A model generated the notes under the pieces. The model worked only from the letters and a program-made list of their open reading frames with translations, ran no database searches and had not been told where the DNA came from. A program made the translations under genes and the position numbers. This document shows, one piece after another, positions 46,706 to 54,918 of a DNA stretch of 64,000 nt. Position 1 is the first letter of the stretch. Every line of letters begins with the position of its first letter. The DNA is from Sphingomicrobium flavum (lineage in GTDB: Bacteria > Pseudomonadota > Alphaproteobacteria > Sphingomonadales > Sphingomonadaceae). The stretch is from NCBI RefSeq assembly GCF_024721605.1, contig NZ_CP102630.1, positions 124,001 through 188,000 of the forward strand. The letters run 5' to 3'.

Positions 46706-47566
46706 TCAGCTGAAGAGTTCGTCGCGCTTGCGCATCTCGTGGGTCAGGCGGACATGCCCGACGCGCAGTTCGGAGCCGACGGGCAGCGTGGTGGGCCCGT
46801 CGATCCGATCATCGTCGACATAGGTGCCGTTGGTCGAGCTGAGGTCGGTCACCTCGAGCGCTTCGCCCCTGATGATGATCTGGCAATGGCTGCGCGAGAC
46901 GCGGGGGTCGGACAGCACGATGTCGGCGGGCTTGCTGCGCCCGATCTTCACGCCGAGCGGGCCGATGACGTGCTGGCGCGGGGCGCCTTCGCCTTCGGCC
47001 ATGTGCAGGACATGCAATTCCTGATCGTCATAAGCACCTGACGAGGCCGAGGTGAAGAATTGGGTCGCCTCGATCGCTTCGTCGCGGTTCGTGGTGGGCG
47101 CCGGCGCCGCAGCCTCGACCTGCCTCTCGCCATGCCGGCGCAGGGTCGGCGGAGTGAAGGGCTGCGGTTCCCTGCCCAGATGATGCGCGATGTCGGCCAT
47201 CAGCTGCTTCCAGGCCGGATCGGCGCGATCGCCGGACCAGCCCGACAGGTTGGTATTGTGGGTGAGTTCGAAGGCGATGGGCAGTTCGCACGGTTCGATG
47301 ATCGCAGGCACCAGCTTCTGGCGGCGATCGCCCTGCGTCGCTTCGGCGCGCACCCAGCGCGAGCCGACCGAGCTTGGCGACCAGAGCACGAGCACCACGC
47401 GCGCGGCGCGCAAATTGCGTTCGATCACTTCATCGAAGGTTTCGCCCGAATGGATCGCGGCATCCCACCAGACGCTATAGCCTTCATGTTCGAGCGCGAA
47501 GGCGACCCGCGCGGCGGCCTCGCGGTCGTCGCGGCTATAGGACAGGAAAATGTCGGGTCCTTCCAC
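46706..47566 (-). CDS. TIR-FHA fusion protein
   Basis: 286 residues. TIR domain 1-130: DIFLSYSRDD (strand A), GYSVWWDAAIHSGETF, VVLVLWSPSSVGSRWVRAE with E75 at the position of the catalytic Glu of NAD-cleaving TIR proteins. Linker 131-195 contains EAIEATQFFTSASS with Thr/Ser that could be kinase targets. FHA domain 197-280: GRSKPAD (from 209), SRSHCQI and STNGTYV (244-250), the phosphothreonine pocket. FHA domains bind phospho-Thr made by kinases such as the adjacent one; the set can be read as kinase-phosphatase-effector. NADase activity is not shown, only compatible. Confidence 0.88.
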   Translation of the reverse strand: MEGPDIFLSYSRDDREAAARVAFALEHEGYSVWWDAAIHSGETFDEVIERNLRAARVVLVLWSPSSVGSRWVRAEATQGDRRQKLVPAIIEPCELPIAFELTHNTNLSGWSGDRADPAWKQLMADIAHHLGREPQPFTPPTLRRHGERQVEAAAPAPTTNRDEAIEATQFFTSASSGAYDDQELHVLHMAEGEGAPRQHVIGPLGVKIGRSKPADIVLSDPRVSRSHCQIIIRGEALEVTDLSSTNGTYVDDDRIDGPTTLPVGSELRVGHVRLTHEMRKRDELFS

Positions 47567-47604
47567 CCAAGCCCCCTCGTCGGAATCCGGAATCGCTCCG
47601 GCTT

Positions 47605-47635
47605 GTTAACCGCCGTTAATATAATCGAGGTTAAC
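47605..47635. promoter_or_regulatory. GTTAACC inverted repeat upstream of the TIR-FHA gene
   Basis: AT-rich promoter region with GTTAACC (47605-47611) and its inverse GGTTAAC (47629-47635), 39 bases upstream of the TIR-FHA start. The same 7-mer GTTAACC occurs at 44755-44761 between the PP2C and kinase genes. TTAACC is half of the CtrA site of alphaproteobacteria, so CtrA control is one possibility. Confidence 0.4.
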
Positions 47636-47683
47636 AGTAAACCAATCCGTGAGGCTTATCCTAGCGCGCGGGGGCGCTTTTCA

Positions 47684-49192
47684 TCAATCGCTATTCTTGA
47701 CCCGCAACATGGCCAGCGCGGCCAGCACCAGCGTCGCCGCGGCGAAGGCCATGGTATAGATCGGCTGGCCGGGGAAGAAGATCTTCATGATCGTGCCCAT
47801 CACCGTCGCCACCAGCAATTGCGGGACGACGATGAAGACGTTGAACAGCCCCATATAGATGCCCAGTTTTCGCTGCGGCAGGTTGGAGGCGAGGATGGCA
47901 TAGGGCATGGCCAGGATCGAGGCCCAGGCGATGCCGATGCCGATTTCCGAAATGATCAGCATTTCGGGATCCTTGATAAGGAAGAAGCTGGCATAGCCGG
48001 CGGCCCCGCACAGCAGCCCGACGATATGGGTCTTCACCTTGCCGATGCGCTTGGCCAGCAGCGGCAGCAGCGCCAGTGCGGCGATGGCGGCGACACCGTT
48101 ATAGACGGCGAACAGGATGCCGACCCAGTTGCCCGCTTCCTGATAGGCAGCGCTGGAGGGATCGCCCGAGCCGTAAAAATTGATGGCCACGACCGGGGTG
48201 GTGTTGATCCACATGATGAACAGGGCCGACCAGGAGAAGAATTGCGCCAGCGCGAGCTTCTTCATGATGTCGGGCATGCCCGAAAAGTCGCCGACGATCT
48301 GGCTGAGCATGTTGGACGAGGTGCCGCCCTTGGCGAGGCGGATCGCCACCATCGAGGCCAGGCCATAGGCAGCCAGGAGCGCGCCGAGCAGATAGACTTC
48401 CTTTTCCAGCCCGAAATAGCCGACGGAGGCGGCGACGATGGCGCCGGCCAGGATCCAGACCATCGCACCGTCATAATCGCGTGCGGCAAGCGCCCGGATG
48501 GTCTGCCCGGTCGGCGCCGTTTCCTCGCCTTCGCCGGCGAATTTGGCCATCTGCTCAGGGCTATATTCGTCGGTGGCGACCACCGTCCACATCACCGCCA
48601 GGAACAAGGCCGCCGCGCCGAACCAGAAGCTGTAGCGCACGGTATCGGGAATGCTGCCATCGACCGAGGTGTTGGCGACGCCCCAGGCATCGAGCAGATA
48701 GGGAAAGATCGACCCGACCACGGCGCCGACGCCGATAAAGGCGGTCTGCACTGCATAGCCGGCAGTGTGCTGGTCCTTGCGCAGCATGTCGCCGACAAAG
48801 GCGCGGAACGGCTCCATCGAGATGTTGAGCGAGGCGTCGAGCACCCACAACAGCACTGCGGCCATGATCAGCCCGTCGGCCAGGAAGCTGTTCGACAGGG
48901 GCATCAGGAAGAGCGAGATGGCGGCCAGGATCGCACCGGCAAGGAAATAGGGGCGGCGGCGGCCGAGGCGGCCGAGCCAGGTGCGATCGGACATGTAACC
49001 GATGATGGGCTGGACGAGCAGGCCGGTCAGCGGCGCCGCAACCCACAGCGCGGGAAGGTCATCGAGCGAGGAGCCCAGCGTCTGGAAGATTCGGCTCATA
49101 TTGGCGTTTTGCAGGGCAAAGCCGATCTGGATGCCGAAAAAACCGAAGCTGATATTGAACAGCCCGGCCCAGCTCTGGCGTGGTTTCTCCAT
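47684..49192 (-). CDS. MFS sugar permease (maltose/sucrose type, SLC45-like)
   Basis: 502 residues from the ATG at 49192 (GGGGGA upstream); a TTG at 49198 is less likely. About twelve membrane spans; the conserved loops GYMSDRTWLGRLGRRRPY (between TM2 and TM3) and GQPIYTMAF near the end fit the SLC45/MalY-like permease group. Likely moves maltose or maltodextrin-derived sugar from periplasm to cytosol using the proton gradient, paired with the TonB receptor for outer-membrane entry. Same strand as, and downstream of, the LacI gene with a copy of the putative operator in front. Confidence 0.85.
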   Translation of the reverse strand: MEKPRQSWAGLFNISFGFFGIQIGFALQNANMSRIFQTLGSSLDDLPALWVAAPLTGLLVQPIIGYMSDRTWLGRLGRRRPYFLAGAILAAISLFLMPLSNSFLADGLIMAAVLLWVLDASLNISMEPFRAFVGDMLRKDQHTAGYAVQTAFIGVGAVVGSIFPYLLDAWGVANTSVDGSIPDTVRYSFWFGAAALFLAVMWTVVATDEYSPEQMAKFAGEGEETAPTGQTIRALAARDYDGAMVWILAGAIVAASVGYFGLEKEVYLLGALLAAYGLASMVAIRLAKGGTSSNMLSQIVGDFSGMPDIMKKLALAQFFSWSALFIMWINTTPVVAINFYGSGDPSSAAYQEAGNWVGILFAVYNGVAAIAALALLPLLAKRIGKVKTHIVGLLCGAAGYASFFLIKDPEMLIISEIGIGIAWASILAMPYAILASNLPQRKLGIYMGLFNVFIVVPQLLVATVMGTIMKIFFPGQPIYTMAFAAATLVLAALAMLRVKNSD

Positions 49193-49261
49193 CGTCAATT
49201 CCCCCGAATGTCTCCTGTGGGAAGGAGGCTGGCAGGGAAAAGCGCTGCTGACAATTCTGTA

Positions 49262-49274
49262 TAGGTATGCATGG
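49262..49274. promoter_or_regulatory. Operator-like motif copy 1 (upstream of the MFS permease)
   Basis: TAGGTATGCATGG, 70 bases before the permease start. Shares the pattern TA-S-GTATG-Y-A with copies at 50355 and 50376 in front of the receptor. Confidence 0.45.
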
Positions 49275-49289
49275 CGCGCGGCGCGCCGC

Positions 49290-50303
49290 TCAGCTCGACT
49301 TGCGCTCGATCAGTTCGACGGGGAGGAGGACGCTGTCGGGGGCCCGCTCCTCGATCTTGGCGAGCAGGGTGTCGACCAGCGTTTCGGCGGCGCGGCGGGT
49401 ATCCTGCGCGACGCTGGTGAGCGAGGGATCGGACAGGCGCGCGGCAGCCAGGTCGTCGAAGCCGACGATGGCGACATCTTCGGGAATGTCGAGCCCCTGC
49501 TTCTTCAGATAGCGCATGGCGCCGAGCGCGGCGAAATCGGAGGAAGCGAAGATGGCGTCGAAGCGATGCCGCTGGGTCATGAGCTTTTGCGCTGCCGCTT
49601 CGCCCTCCTCCTGGGTCGGGTGCGCGTCGATGCGCGCCACCGCTTCCAGCCCCGCTTCATCCAGCGCCCGCGAGAAGCCGCGGTAGCGCTTCAGCAATTC
49701 GGGCGCGGTATCGTCGGCGGTGCCGATGAAGGCGATCTTGGTTCGCCCGCGTTCCACCAGATGCTTGCCCGCCAGATAGCCACCTTCTTCATTGTCCGAC
49801 CCGACCGTGGTGCCGATCTGGTCGTCGAGCGCGGCGCCCCAGCGCACGAAATGGGTGCCCTGGCGCACGAGCTGTTCCAGCCGCGGCTTGGCCTTGAGAT
49901 AGTCGCCATAGCCCAGAAGGATGATGCCGTCGGCCTTGCGGCTGTCTTCATAGTCCACATGCCAGTCGGCCGAGAGCTGCTGGAAACTGATGAGAAGGTC
50001 GTAGCCCGCTGCGGCGCAGGCACGGGTCAGCGCGCCGACCATCGAGAGGTAGAAGGGGTTGATCAGCGTATCGTCGGGCGTGGGATCCTCGAAGAAAAGC
50101 AGGGCGATCGTGTTGGACTGGCCTTTTCGCAACATCGAGGCGTTGCGATCGACCGCATAGTTGAGCTCCTTGGCCGCGGCGAGGACCTTGGCGCGCGTAT
50201 CTTCCGAGACCGCCGGATTGCCCGAAAGCGCCCGCGAAACAGTGGGCTGGGACACCCCGGCAAGGGCCGCGATATCGAAGCTGGTAGGACGGCGCTGGGC
50301 CAT
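49290..50303 (-). CDS. LacI family transcriptional regulator (maltodextrin locus)
   Basis: 337 residues from the ATG at 50303. N-terminal HTH at about 8-27 (TSFDIAALAGVSQPTVSRAL, the LacI/GalR signature), hinge helix (AKVLAAAKELNYAVDRNAS), then a periplasmic-binding-like effector domain (NPFYLSMVGALTRAC, GSDNEEGGYLAGKHL, IVGFDDLAAARLSDP). Likely represses the permease gene and the receptor/enzyme operon, with sugar release. Located between the permease and the receptor, divergent from the latter. Confidence 0.92.
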   Translation of the reverse strand: MAQRRPTSFDIAALAGVSQPTVSRALSGNPAVSEDTRAKVLAAAKELNYAVDRNASMLRKGQSNTIALLFFEDPTPDDTLINPFYLSMVGALTRACAAAGYDLLISFQQLSADWHVDYEDSRKADGIILLGYGDYLKAKPRLEQLVRQGTHFVRWGAALDDQIGTTVGSDNEEGGYLAGKHLVERGRTKIAFIGTADDTAPELLKRYRGFSRALDEAGLEAVARIDAHPTQEEGEAAAQKLMTQRHRFDAIFASSDFAALGAMRYLKKQGLDIPEDVAIVGFDDLAAARLSDPSLTSVAQDTRRAAETLVDTLLAKIEERAPDSVLLPVELIERKSS

Positions 50304-50354
50304 GAAAAGCGTCGTGTCCAATCCGTTGCATCACTGCCACGATCGTGGCGTGAA

Positions 50355-50388
50355 TAGGTATGTAGGGGCTTTGAATACGTATGTATAG
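50355..50388. promoter_or_regulatory. Operator-like motif copies 2 and 3 (LacI-receptor intergenic)
   Basis: TAGGTATGTAGGG (50355-50367) and TACGTATGTATAG (50376-50388), 21 bases apart, i.e. two helical turns. The core ATACGTAT (50375-50382) is a perfect palindrome. They lie between the LacI start and the receptor start and repeat the motif upstream of the permease. Confidence 0.5.
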
Positions 50389-50492
50389 CGCCCCCGCGCT
50401 ACTGACTTTGCGCGACCTTTCCATCAGTCTGTCATCGATCCGACATCTGGGGGCCAAGCCGGATGTGGGCACATATCTCTGGAGGGGTACAC

Positions 50493-53333
50493 ATGAAAAA
50501 AGTTGGTTTGCACACGCGCATGACGTCGACGTCGAGCGCGGTCGCTATGGGTTTTGTGCTGGCGATGGCCGGCGCGACGCCCGCTTTTGCGCAGGACGCG
50601 CAGGACGAACCGAATGCCGAGGGCAATCCCAATGTGGATTCGAACGATCCCGGCCAGCCCGAAGGCGATGAAGCCATCGTCATCACCGGCTTCCGCGCCT
50701 CGCTCGAAAGCGCCGTCGGCACCAAGAAGGACCAGGACCTTGTCGTCGAATCGATCAGCGCCGAAGATATCGGCAAGCTGCCCGATGCCTCGATCGGTGA
50801 ATCGATCGCGCGCCTTCCCGGCGTGACCTCGCAGCGCCTCAACGGCCGCTCCAACGTCATCGCCATCCGCGGCTTTGGCCCCGACTTCTCGACCACGCTT
50901 CTGAACGGCCGTGAACAGACTTCGACCAGCGACAATCGCGGCGTTGAGTTCGACCAGTATCCCTCGGAAATCGTCAGCCAGGTCGTGATCTACAAGGCGC
51001 CGTCCGCCGATCTCGTCGGGGCCGGCCTTGTCGGCACGGTCGACATTCGCACCGTGCGCCCGCTCGATTACGGCAAGAGCGTCCTCGCCATCGGCGCGCG
51101 TGGCAGCTATGCCGATATCGGCGCACTCAACTCGGACTCGACCGATCTTGGCTGGCGCGCCAACGCCACCTTCATCGACCAGTTTGCCGATGACACGGTG
51201 GGCGTGAGCCTGGCCGTCGCCTATCTGGACGAGCCCTACCACAACGAGGAATTCAACGCCTGGGGCTATCAGGACGGGTTCAGCTTCTTCGCCGACGATC
51301 CGCGCGGCAACTCGCTGCTGGCCGGCGGCTCCAAGAGCTTCGTGACCTCGACCGGGCTCAAGCGCCTCGGCATCAACGGCACCGTGCAGGTCGCCGCTAG
51401 CGATGACATCATGGTCACCGTCGACGGCTTCTATTCCAACTTCGACGATGACCAGGTGAAGCGCGGCATCGAACTGCCGATCGCGGGCTGGTTCGGCACC
51501 ACGGGTGACCTCAGCACCTATACCGTGACCGACGGCTTCTACACCGAAGGCGTGCTGGAAAACGTCCAGGGCGTGGTCCGCAACGATATCTTCAACCGCC
51601 AGGCCGATCTCTATTCGGGCGGCATTAACCTGGCCTGGGATCCGGGCAATGGCTGGAAGGGCTTCCTCGACTTTGGCTATTCGCGCACCGACCGCGATGA
51701 ATTGTCGATCGAAAGCTATTCGGGCACCGGGTTCAACTGGGACAATCCCTTCAACGGCGATGATGATTTTGCTGCGGCGGACGTCACCGACACGATCGCT
51801 TTCCAGCTGACGCCGTCCGGCCTCTTCTTCAACCCGACGCTCGATTATTCGGACCCCAACCTCATCGTCCTGACCGATCCGCTCGGCTGGGGCGGTGGCG
51901 GCCGTACGCAGGCGGGCTACTATAACAATCGCATCGTCGAGGACGAGCTCAAGCAGTATCGCGCCGAGCTCGAAAGGGAGCTCAACCACGACTTCTTCGG
52001 AGGCCTGAAATTCGGCGTCTCCTATGTCGATCGCGACAAGTCGCTGACCCCGGACGAATTCTTCCTCGAGCTTGGGCAGGATGGTCTCGGCAATCCGATC
52101 CGCGAAGTGACGATCCCGTCGCAATATCTGCTCGAAGAAACCAATCTGGCCTATCTCGGCCTCGGCCCGATCGTGACCTATGATCCGCGCGACCTCATCC
52201 GTGACGGCGTGCTGGTTCGTACGACCAACGATTCGAACGATATTCCGGCCAAGGCCTTCACCATCAGCGAAGACATCATCTCGGCCTATATCCAGGCCGA
52301 TATCGACGCCGACCTTGGTGACGTGGTCCTGACGGGTAATGTCGGTGCGCAGATGGTGTGGACCGATCAGTCCTCGGGCGGCATCGCCTTCCCGGGCGGC
52401 ACCCGTGTCGAGGTGGAAGCGGGCGACGAATATGCCCACTTGCTGCCGAGCCTGAACCTCAATGCGCGCCTGCCGGGCGATTATGTCGTCCGTTTCTCGG
52501 CGCGCCGTGAGATCATGCGTCCGCGCCTTGACGACCTGCGTGTCGCCATCGGCTATAACGTGGTCCAGAATGGCGACTTTGAAGATCTGTATGGTGGCTT
52601 CTACCTCGATGGCGGCGGCGGCAACCCGTCGCTGCGGCCCTATGCTGCCAACTCGGTCGACCTGACCTTCGAGAAATATTTCGGATCGTCGGGCTACATC
52701 GCGCTGCAGGCCTTCTACAAGGATATCGACGATTATATCGCCGACAGCATCCTGTTCGATTTCGACTATAGCGACTTCCCGCTTCCGGCAGGACCCAGCC
52801 CGGTCACCACCACGGGTATCCTGCGCTCGAAGGAAAGCACCGCCAAGGGCGAGCTGTACGGCGTCGAACTGGCCGGTACCCTGCCGTTCGATGTGATCAC
52901 GCCGGCGCTCGAAGGCTTCGGCATCACGGGCGGTGTCAGCTATACCGAGAACGAGATCAGCGGCACGGTCAATGGCGACAGTCGCATCCCGGGCTATTCG
53001 AAGTGGGTAGCCAACGGCACGGCCTATTTCGAGAAGTATGGCTTCAATGCGCGTGCCAGTGTGCGTCATCGCACCGGCTTCTTCGGCGACTTCACGGGCT
53101 TTGGCGGTTCGCCGACCCGCAAGAGCGCGCTGGAAGAAACCATCGTCGATGCGCAGATCGGCTACGACTTCCAGGAAGGCTCCTTCCTCGAAGGCCTGTC
53201 GCTCTATCTGCAGGGCCAGAATCTGACGGACGAGCGTTTCGCCTCGGTCGCCAATCCTGACCAGCCACTGTCGGTCACCGACTATCAGATCTATGGTCGC
53301 CGCTTCCTGGCGGGCTTCACCTACAAGTTCTGA
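50493..53333 (+). CDS. TonB-dependent outer-membrane receptor, probable maltodextrin uptake
   Basis: 946 residues from the ATG at 50493 (GGAGGGG 6-8 bases upstream). Signal peptide ending at TPAFAQ (33/34); an N-terminal TonB-box-like EAIVITGFR (around 57-66); plug domain with LPDASIGESIARLPGVTSQ and GFGPDF, LLNGREQ; a large beta-barrel ending in aromatic residues at the C-terminus (RRFLAGFTYKF). The plug start and overall length match the large receptors used for oligosaccharides in sphingomonads and Caulobacter (MalA type). The downstream GH13/GH97 genes give the substrate call. Followed by a strong hairpin before the enzyme genes. Confidence 0.93.
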   Translation: MKKVGLHTRMTSTSSAVAMGFVLAMAGATPAFAQDAQDEPNAEGNPNVDSNDPGQPEGDEAIVITGFRASLESAVGTKKDQDLVVESISAEDIGKLPDASIGESIARLPGVTSQRLNGRSNVIAIRGFGPDFSTTLLNGREQTSTSDNRGVEFDQYPSEIVSQVVIYKAPSADLVGAGLVGTVDIRTVRPLDYGKSVLAIGARGSYADIGALNSDSTDLGWRANATFIDQFADDTVGVSLAVAYLDEPYHNEEFNAWGYQDGFSFFADDPRGNSLLAGGSKSFVTSTGLKRLGINGTVQVAASDDIMVTVDGFYSNFDDDQVKRGIELPIAGWFGTTGDLSTYTVTDGFYTEGVLENVQGVVRNDIFNRQADLYSGGINLAWDPGNGWKGFLDFGYSRTDRDELSIESYSGTGFNWDNPFNGDDDFAAADVTDTIAFQLTPSGLFFNPTLDYSDPNLIVLTDPLGWGGGGRTQAGYYNNRIVEDELKQYRAELERELNHDFFGGLKFGVSYVDRDKSLTPDEFFLELGQDGLGNPIREVTIPSQYLLEETNLAYLGLGPIVTYDPRDLIRDGVLVRTTNDSNDIPAKAFTISEDIISAYIQADIDADLGDVVLTGNVGAQMVWTDQSSGGIAFPGGTRVEVEAGDEYAHLLPSLNLNARLPGDYVVRFSARREIMRPRLDDLRVAIGYNVVQNGDFEDLYGGFYLDGGGGNPSLRPYAANSVDLTFEKYFGSSGYIALQAFYKDIDDYIADSILFDFDYSDFPLPAGPSPVTTTGILRSKESTAKGELYGVELAGTLPFDVITPALEGFGITGGVSYTENEISGTVNGDSRIPGYSKWVANGTAYFEKYGFNARASVRHRTGFFGDFTGFGGSPTRKSALEETIVDAQIGYDFQEGSFLEGLSLYLQGQNLTDERFASVANPDQPLSVTDYQIYGRRFLAGFTYKF

Positions 53334-53340
53334 TGATGGA

Positions 53341-53395
53341 AAAGGGTCGCTCTTGCCTGCTGCTTTCTGGCAGTAGGCAGGGCGGCCCCTTTTTC
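53341..53395 (+). terminator. Rho-independent terminator after the receptor gene
   Basis: Long stem with inner arms TGCCTGCTGC / GCAGTAGGCA (one mismatch) and outer arms AAAGGG / CCCCTTT, ending in a run of five T. It separates the receptor from the enzyme operon, so the latter is read at a lower level or from its own promoter. Confidence 0.8.
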
Positions 53396-53409
53396 ATGGA
53401 AGAGCGCGA

Positions 53410-54918
53410 ATGAGCGAGGACCGGAAAACACCAGTGCGCGTGGTCATTGCCGGCGGCGGGACCGCTGGCTGGATCGCGGCCGCGACCCTGCTCAAGACGC
53501 TTGGGCGGGCGGTGACGGTCACCCTGGTGGAATCCGAAGCGATCGGCACGGTCGGGGTCGGCGAAGCCACCATCCCGCAAATCCAGCATCTCAACCGCAT
53601 CCTCGAAATCGACGAGGCGGCGTTCCTCAAGGCGACGAGCGGATCGATCAAGCTGGGGATCGAATTTGTCGGCTGGGATCGTCCCGAAGAAAATTACATG
53701 CACGCCTTCGGCATTGCCGGCCGCGCAGTCGGGGTCGCTCCCTTCCGCCATGCCTGGCGTCGCGGGGTCGAGCTTGGCAATCAGCGCCCCTTTGGCGCCT
53801 ATCATTTCAATGAAGCGGCGGCGCGCGCGCTGCGCTATCATCCGCAGGCCGGCGGGGGTGCGATCCCGCACCTCGTCCACGCCTATCATTTCGATGCCGG
53901 ACTATACGCCAAGATGCTGCGCGGCCATGCCGAGCAGGCCGGTGCGACGCGCATCGAAGGCAAGATTGCCAGCGTCGAACGCGATGGCGAGCATGGCGAT
54001 GTCACAGCGCTGGTGCTGGAAGACGGGCAGCGGGTCGAGGGCGGCTTCTTCATCGACTGCACCGGTTTTCGCGCGCTGCTGATCGGCGACGCGCTGGGCG
54101 TCGGTTATGAAGACTGGTCGCATTGGCTGCCCTGCAACCGCGCCTGGGCAGTGCCGTGCGCGCGCGGCGGCCCGTTTCGCCCTTACACCCAGTCCATTGC
54201 CCACAAGGCCGGCTGGCAATGGCGTATCCCGCTGCAGCATCGCACCGGCAATGGCCATGTCTTCTGCGCCGACTTCATCGGTGATGACGAGGCGCGCGAC
54301 ATCCTGATGGGCAATCTGGAAGGCCGGGCCGAGGCCGAACCCCGCCTGATCAAGTTCACCACCGGGCGGCGGGACCAGGCCTGGTCGCACAATGTGCTGG
54401 CGCTGGGGCTTTCGGGCGGCTTCATGGAGCCGCTGGAATCGACCAGCATCCACCTTATCCAGTCAGGCGTCGAACGCCTGCTCAAGCTGTTCCCCGATGG
54501 GGGCGACATTGCGCTACGCCGCGACAAATATAACCAGCTCACCCGCTTCGAATGGGAGCGCATCCGCGACTTCCTGATCGGCCACTACAAATATAACCGC
54601 CGCGAGGGCGAGCCCTTCTGGGATGCCTGCCGCGCGATGGACGTGCCCGACACGCTGCTGGAAAAGCAGGCATTGTTCGAGGAATCGGGCGCCATCCACC
54701 GCGAGGGCGAGGAATTGTTCACCGAGGAAGGCTGGCAGCAGCTGTTCCTTGGCCAGGGCATCATGCCCGAAAGCTGGCACGCCACGGTCGATCCGATCCG
54801 CGAGGACGAACTGATGAAACTGCTCGACCTCATTGCCGACGCTTATGCGGCACGCGCGCAAAAGCTGCCCACCCATGAAGACTATATCGCCCATATTTCG
54901 GGCAAGGAGGCCGCATGA
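53410..54918 (+). CDS. Flavin-dependent tryptophan-halogenase-like protein 1
   Basis: 502 residues. FAD loop GGGTAGW (15-21), VGVGEATIPQI (48-58), catalytic-type Lys K81 in SIKLGIEF, the halogenase signature GWQWRIP (268-274, W-x-W-x-I-P) and the MEPLESTSIHLIQSG segment with the conserved Glu. These match flavin-dependent halogenases; those found beside TonB receptors have unknown natural substrates. Stop overlaps the amylase start by 4 bases. First gene of the enzyme operon; its link to sugar use is unexplained. Confidence 0.85.
   Translation: MSEDRKTPVRVVIAGGGTAGWIAAATLLKTLGRAVTVTLVESEAIGTVGVGEATIPQIQHLNRILEIDEAAFLKATSGSIKLGIEFVGWDRPEENYMHAFGIAGRAVGVAPFRHAWRRGVELGNQRPFGAYHFNEAAARALRYHPQAGGGAIPHLVHAYHFDAGLYAKMLRGHAEQAGATRIEGKIASVERDGEHGDVTALVLEDGQRVEGGFFIDCTGFRALLIGDALGVGYEDWSHWLPCNRAWAVPCARGGPFRPYTQSIAHKAGWQWRIPLQHRTGNGHVFCADFIGDDEARDILMGNLEGRAEAEPRLIKFTTGRRDQAWSHNVLALGLSGGFMEPLESTSIHLIQSGVERLLKLFPDGGDIALRRDKYNQLTRFEWERIRDFLIGHYKYNRREGEPFWDACRAMDVPDTLLEKQALFEESGAIHREGEELFTEEGWQQLFLGQGIMPESWHATVDPIREDELMKLLDLIADAYAARAQKLPTHEDYIAHISGKEAA

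Noticed and set aside
47661-47680. Hairpin AGCGC...GCGCT followed by TTTT
   Set aside because: It would act on the plus strand where no gene ends; on the minus strand there is no T run, so it is not called as a terminator.
50424-53069. Long open frame on the minus strand opposite the TonB receptor (~880 codons)
   Set aside because: Shadow of the receptor gene; no ribosome site or recognisable motif, and composition is dominated by Arg, Asp, Ile and Val from reversed codons.
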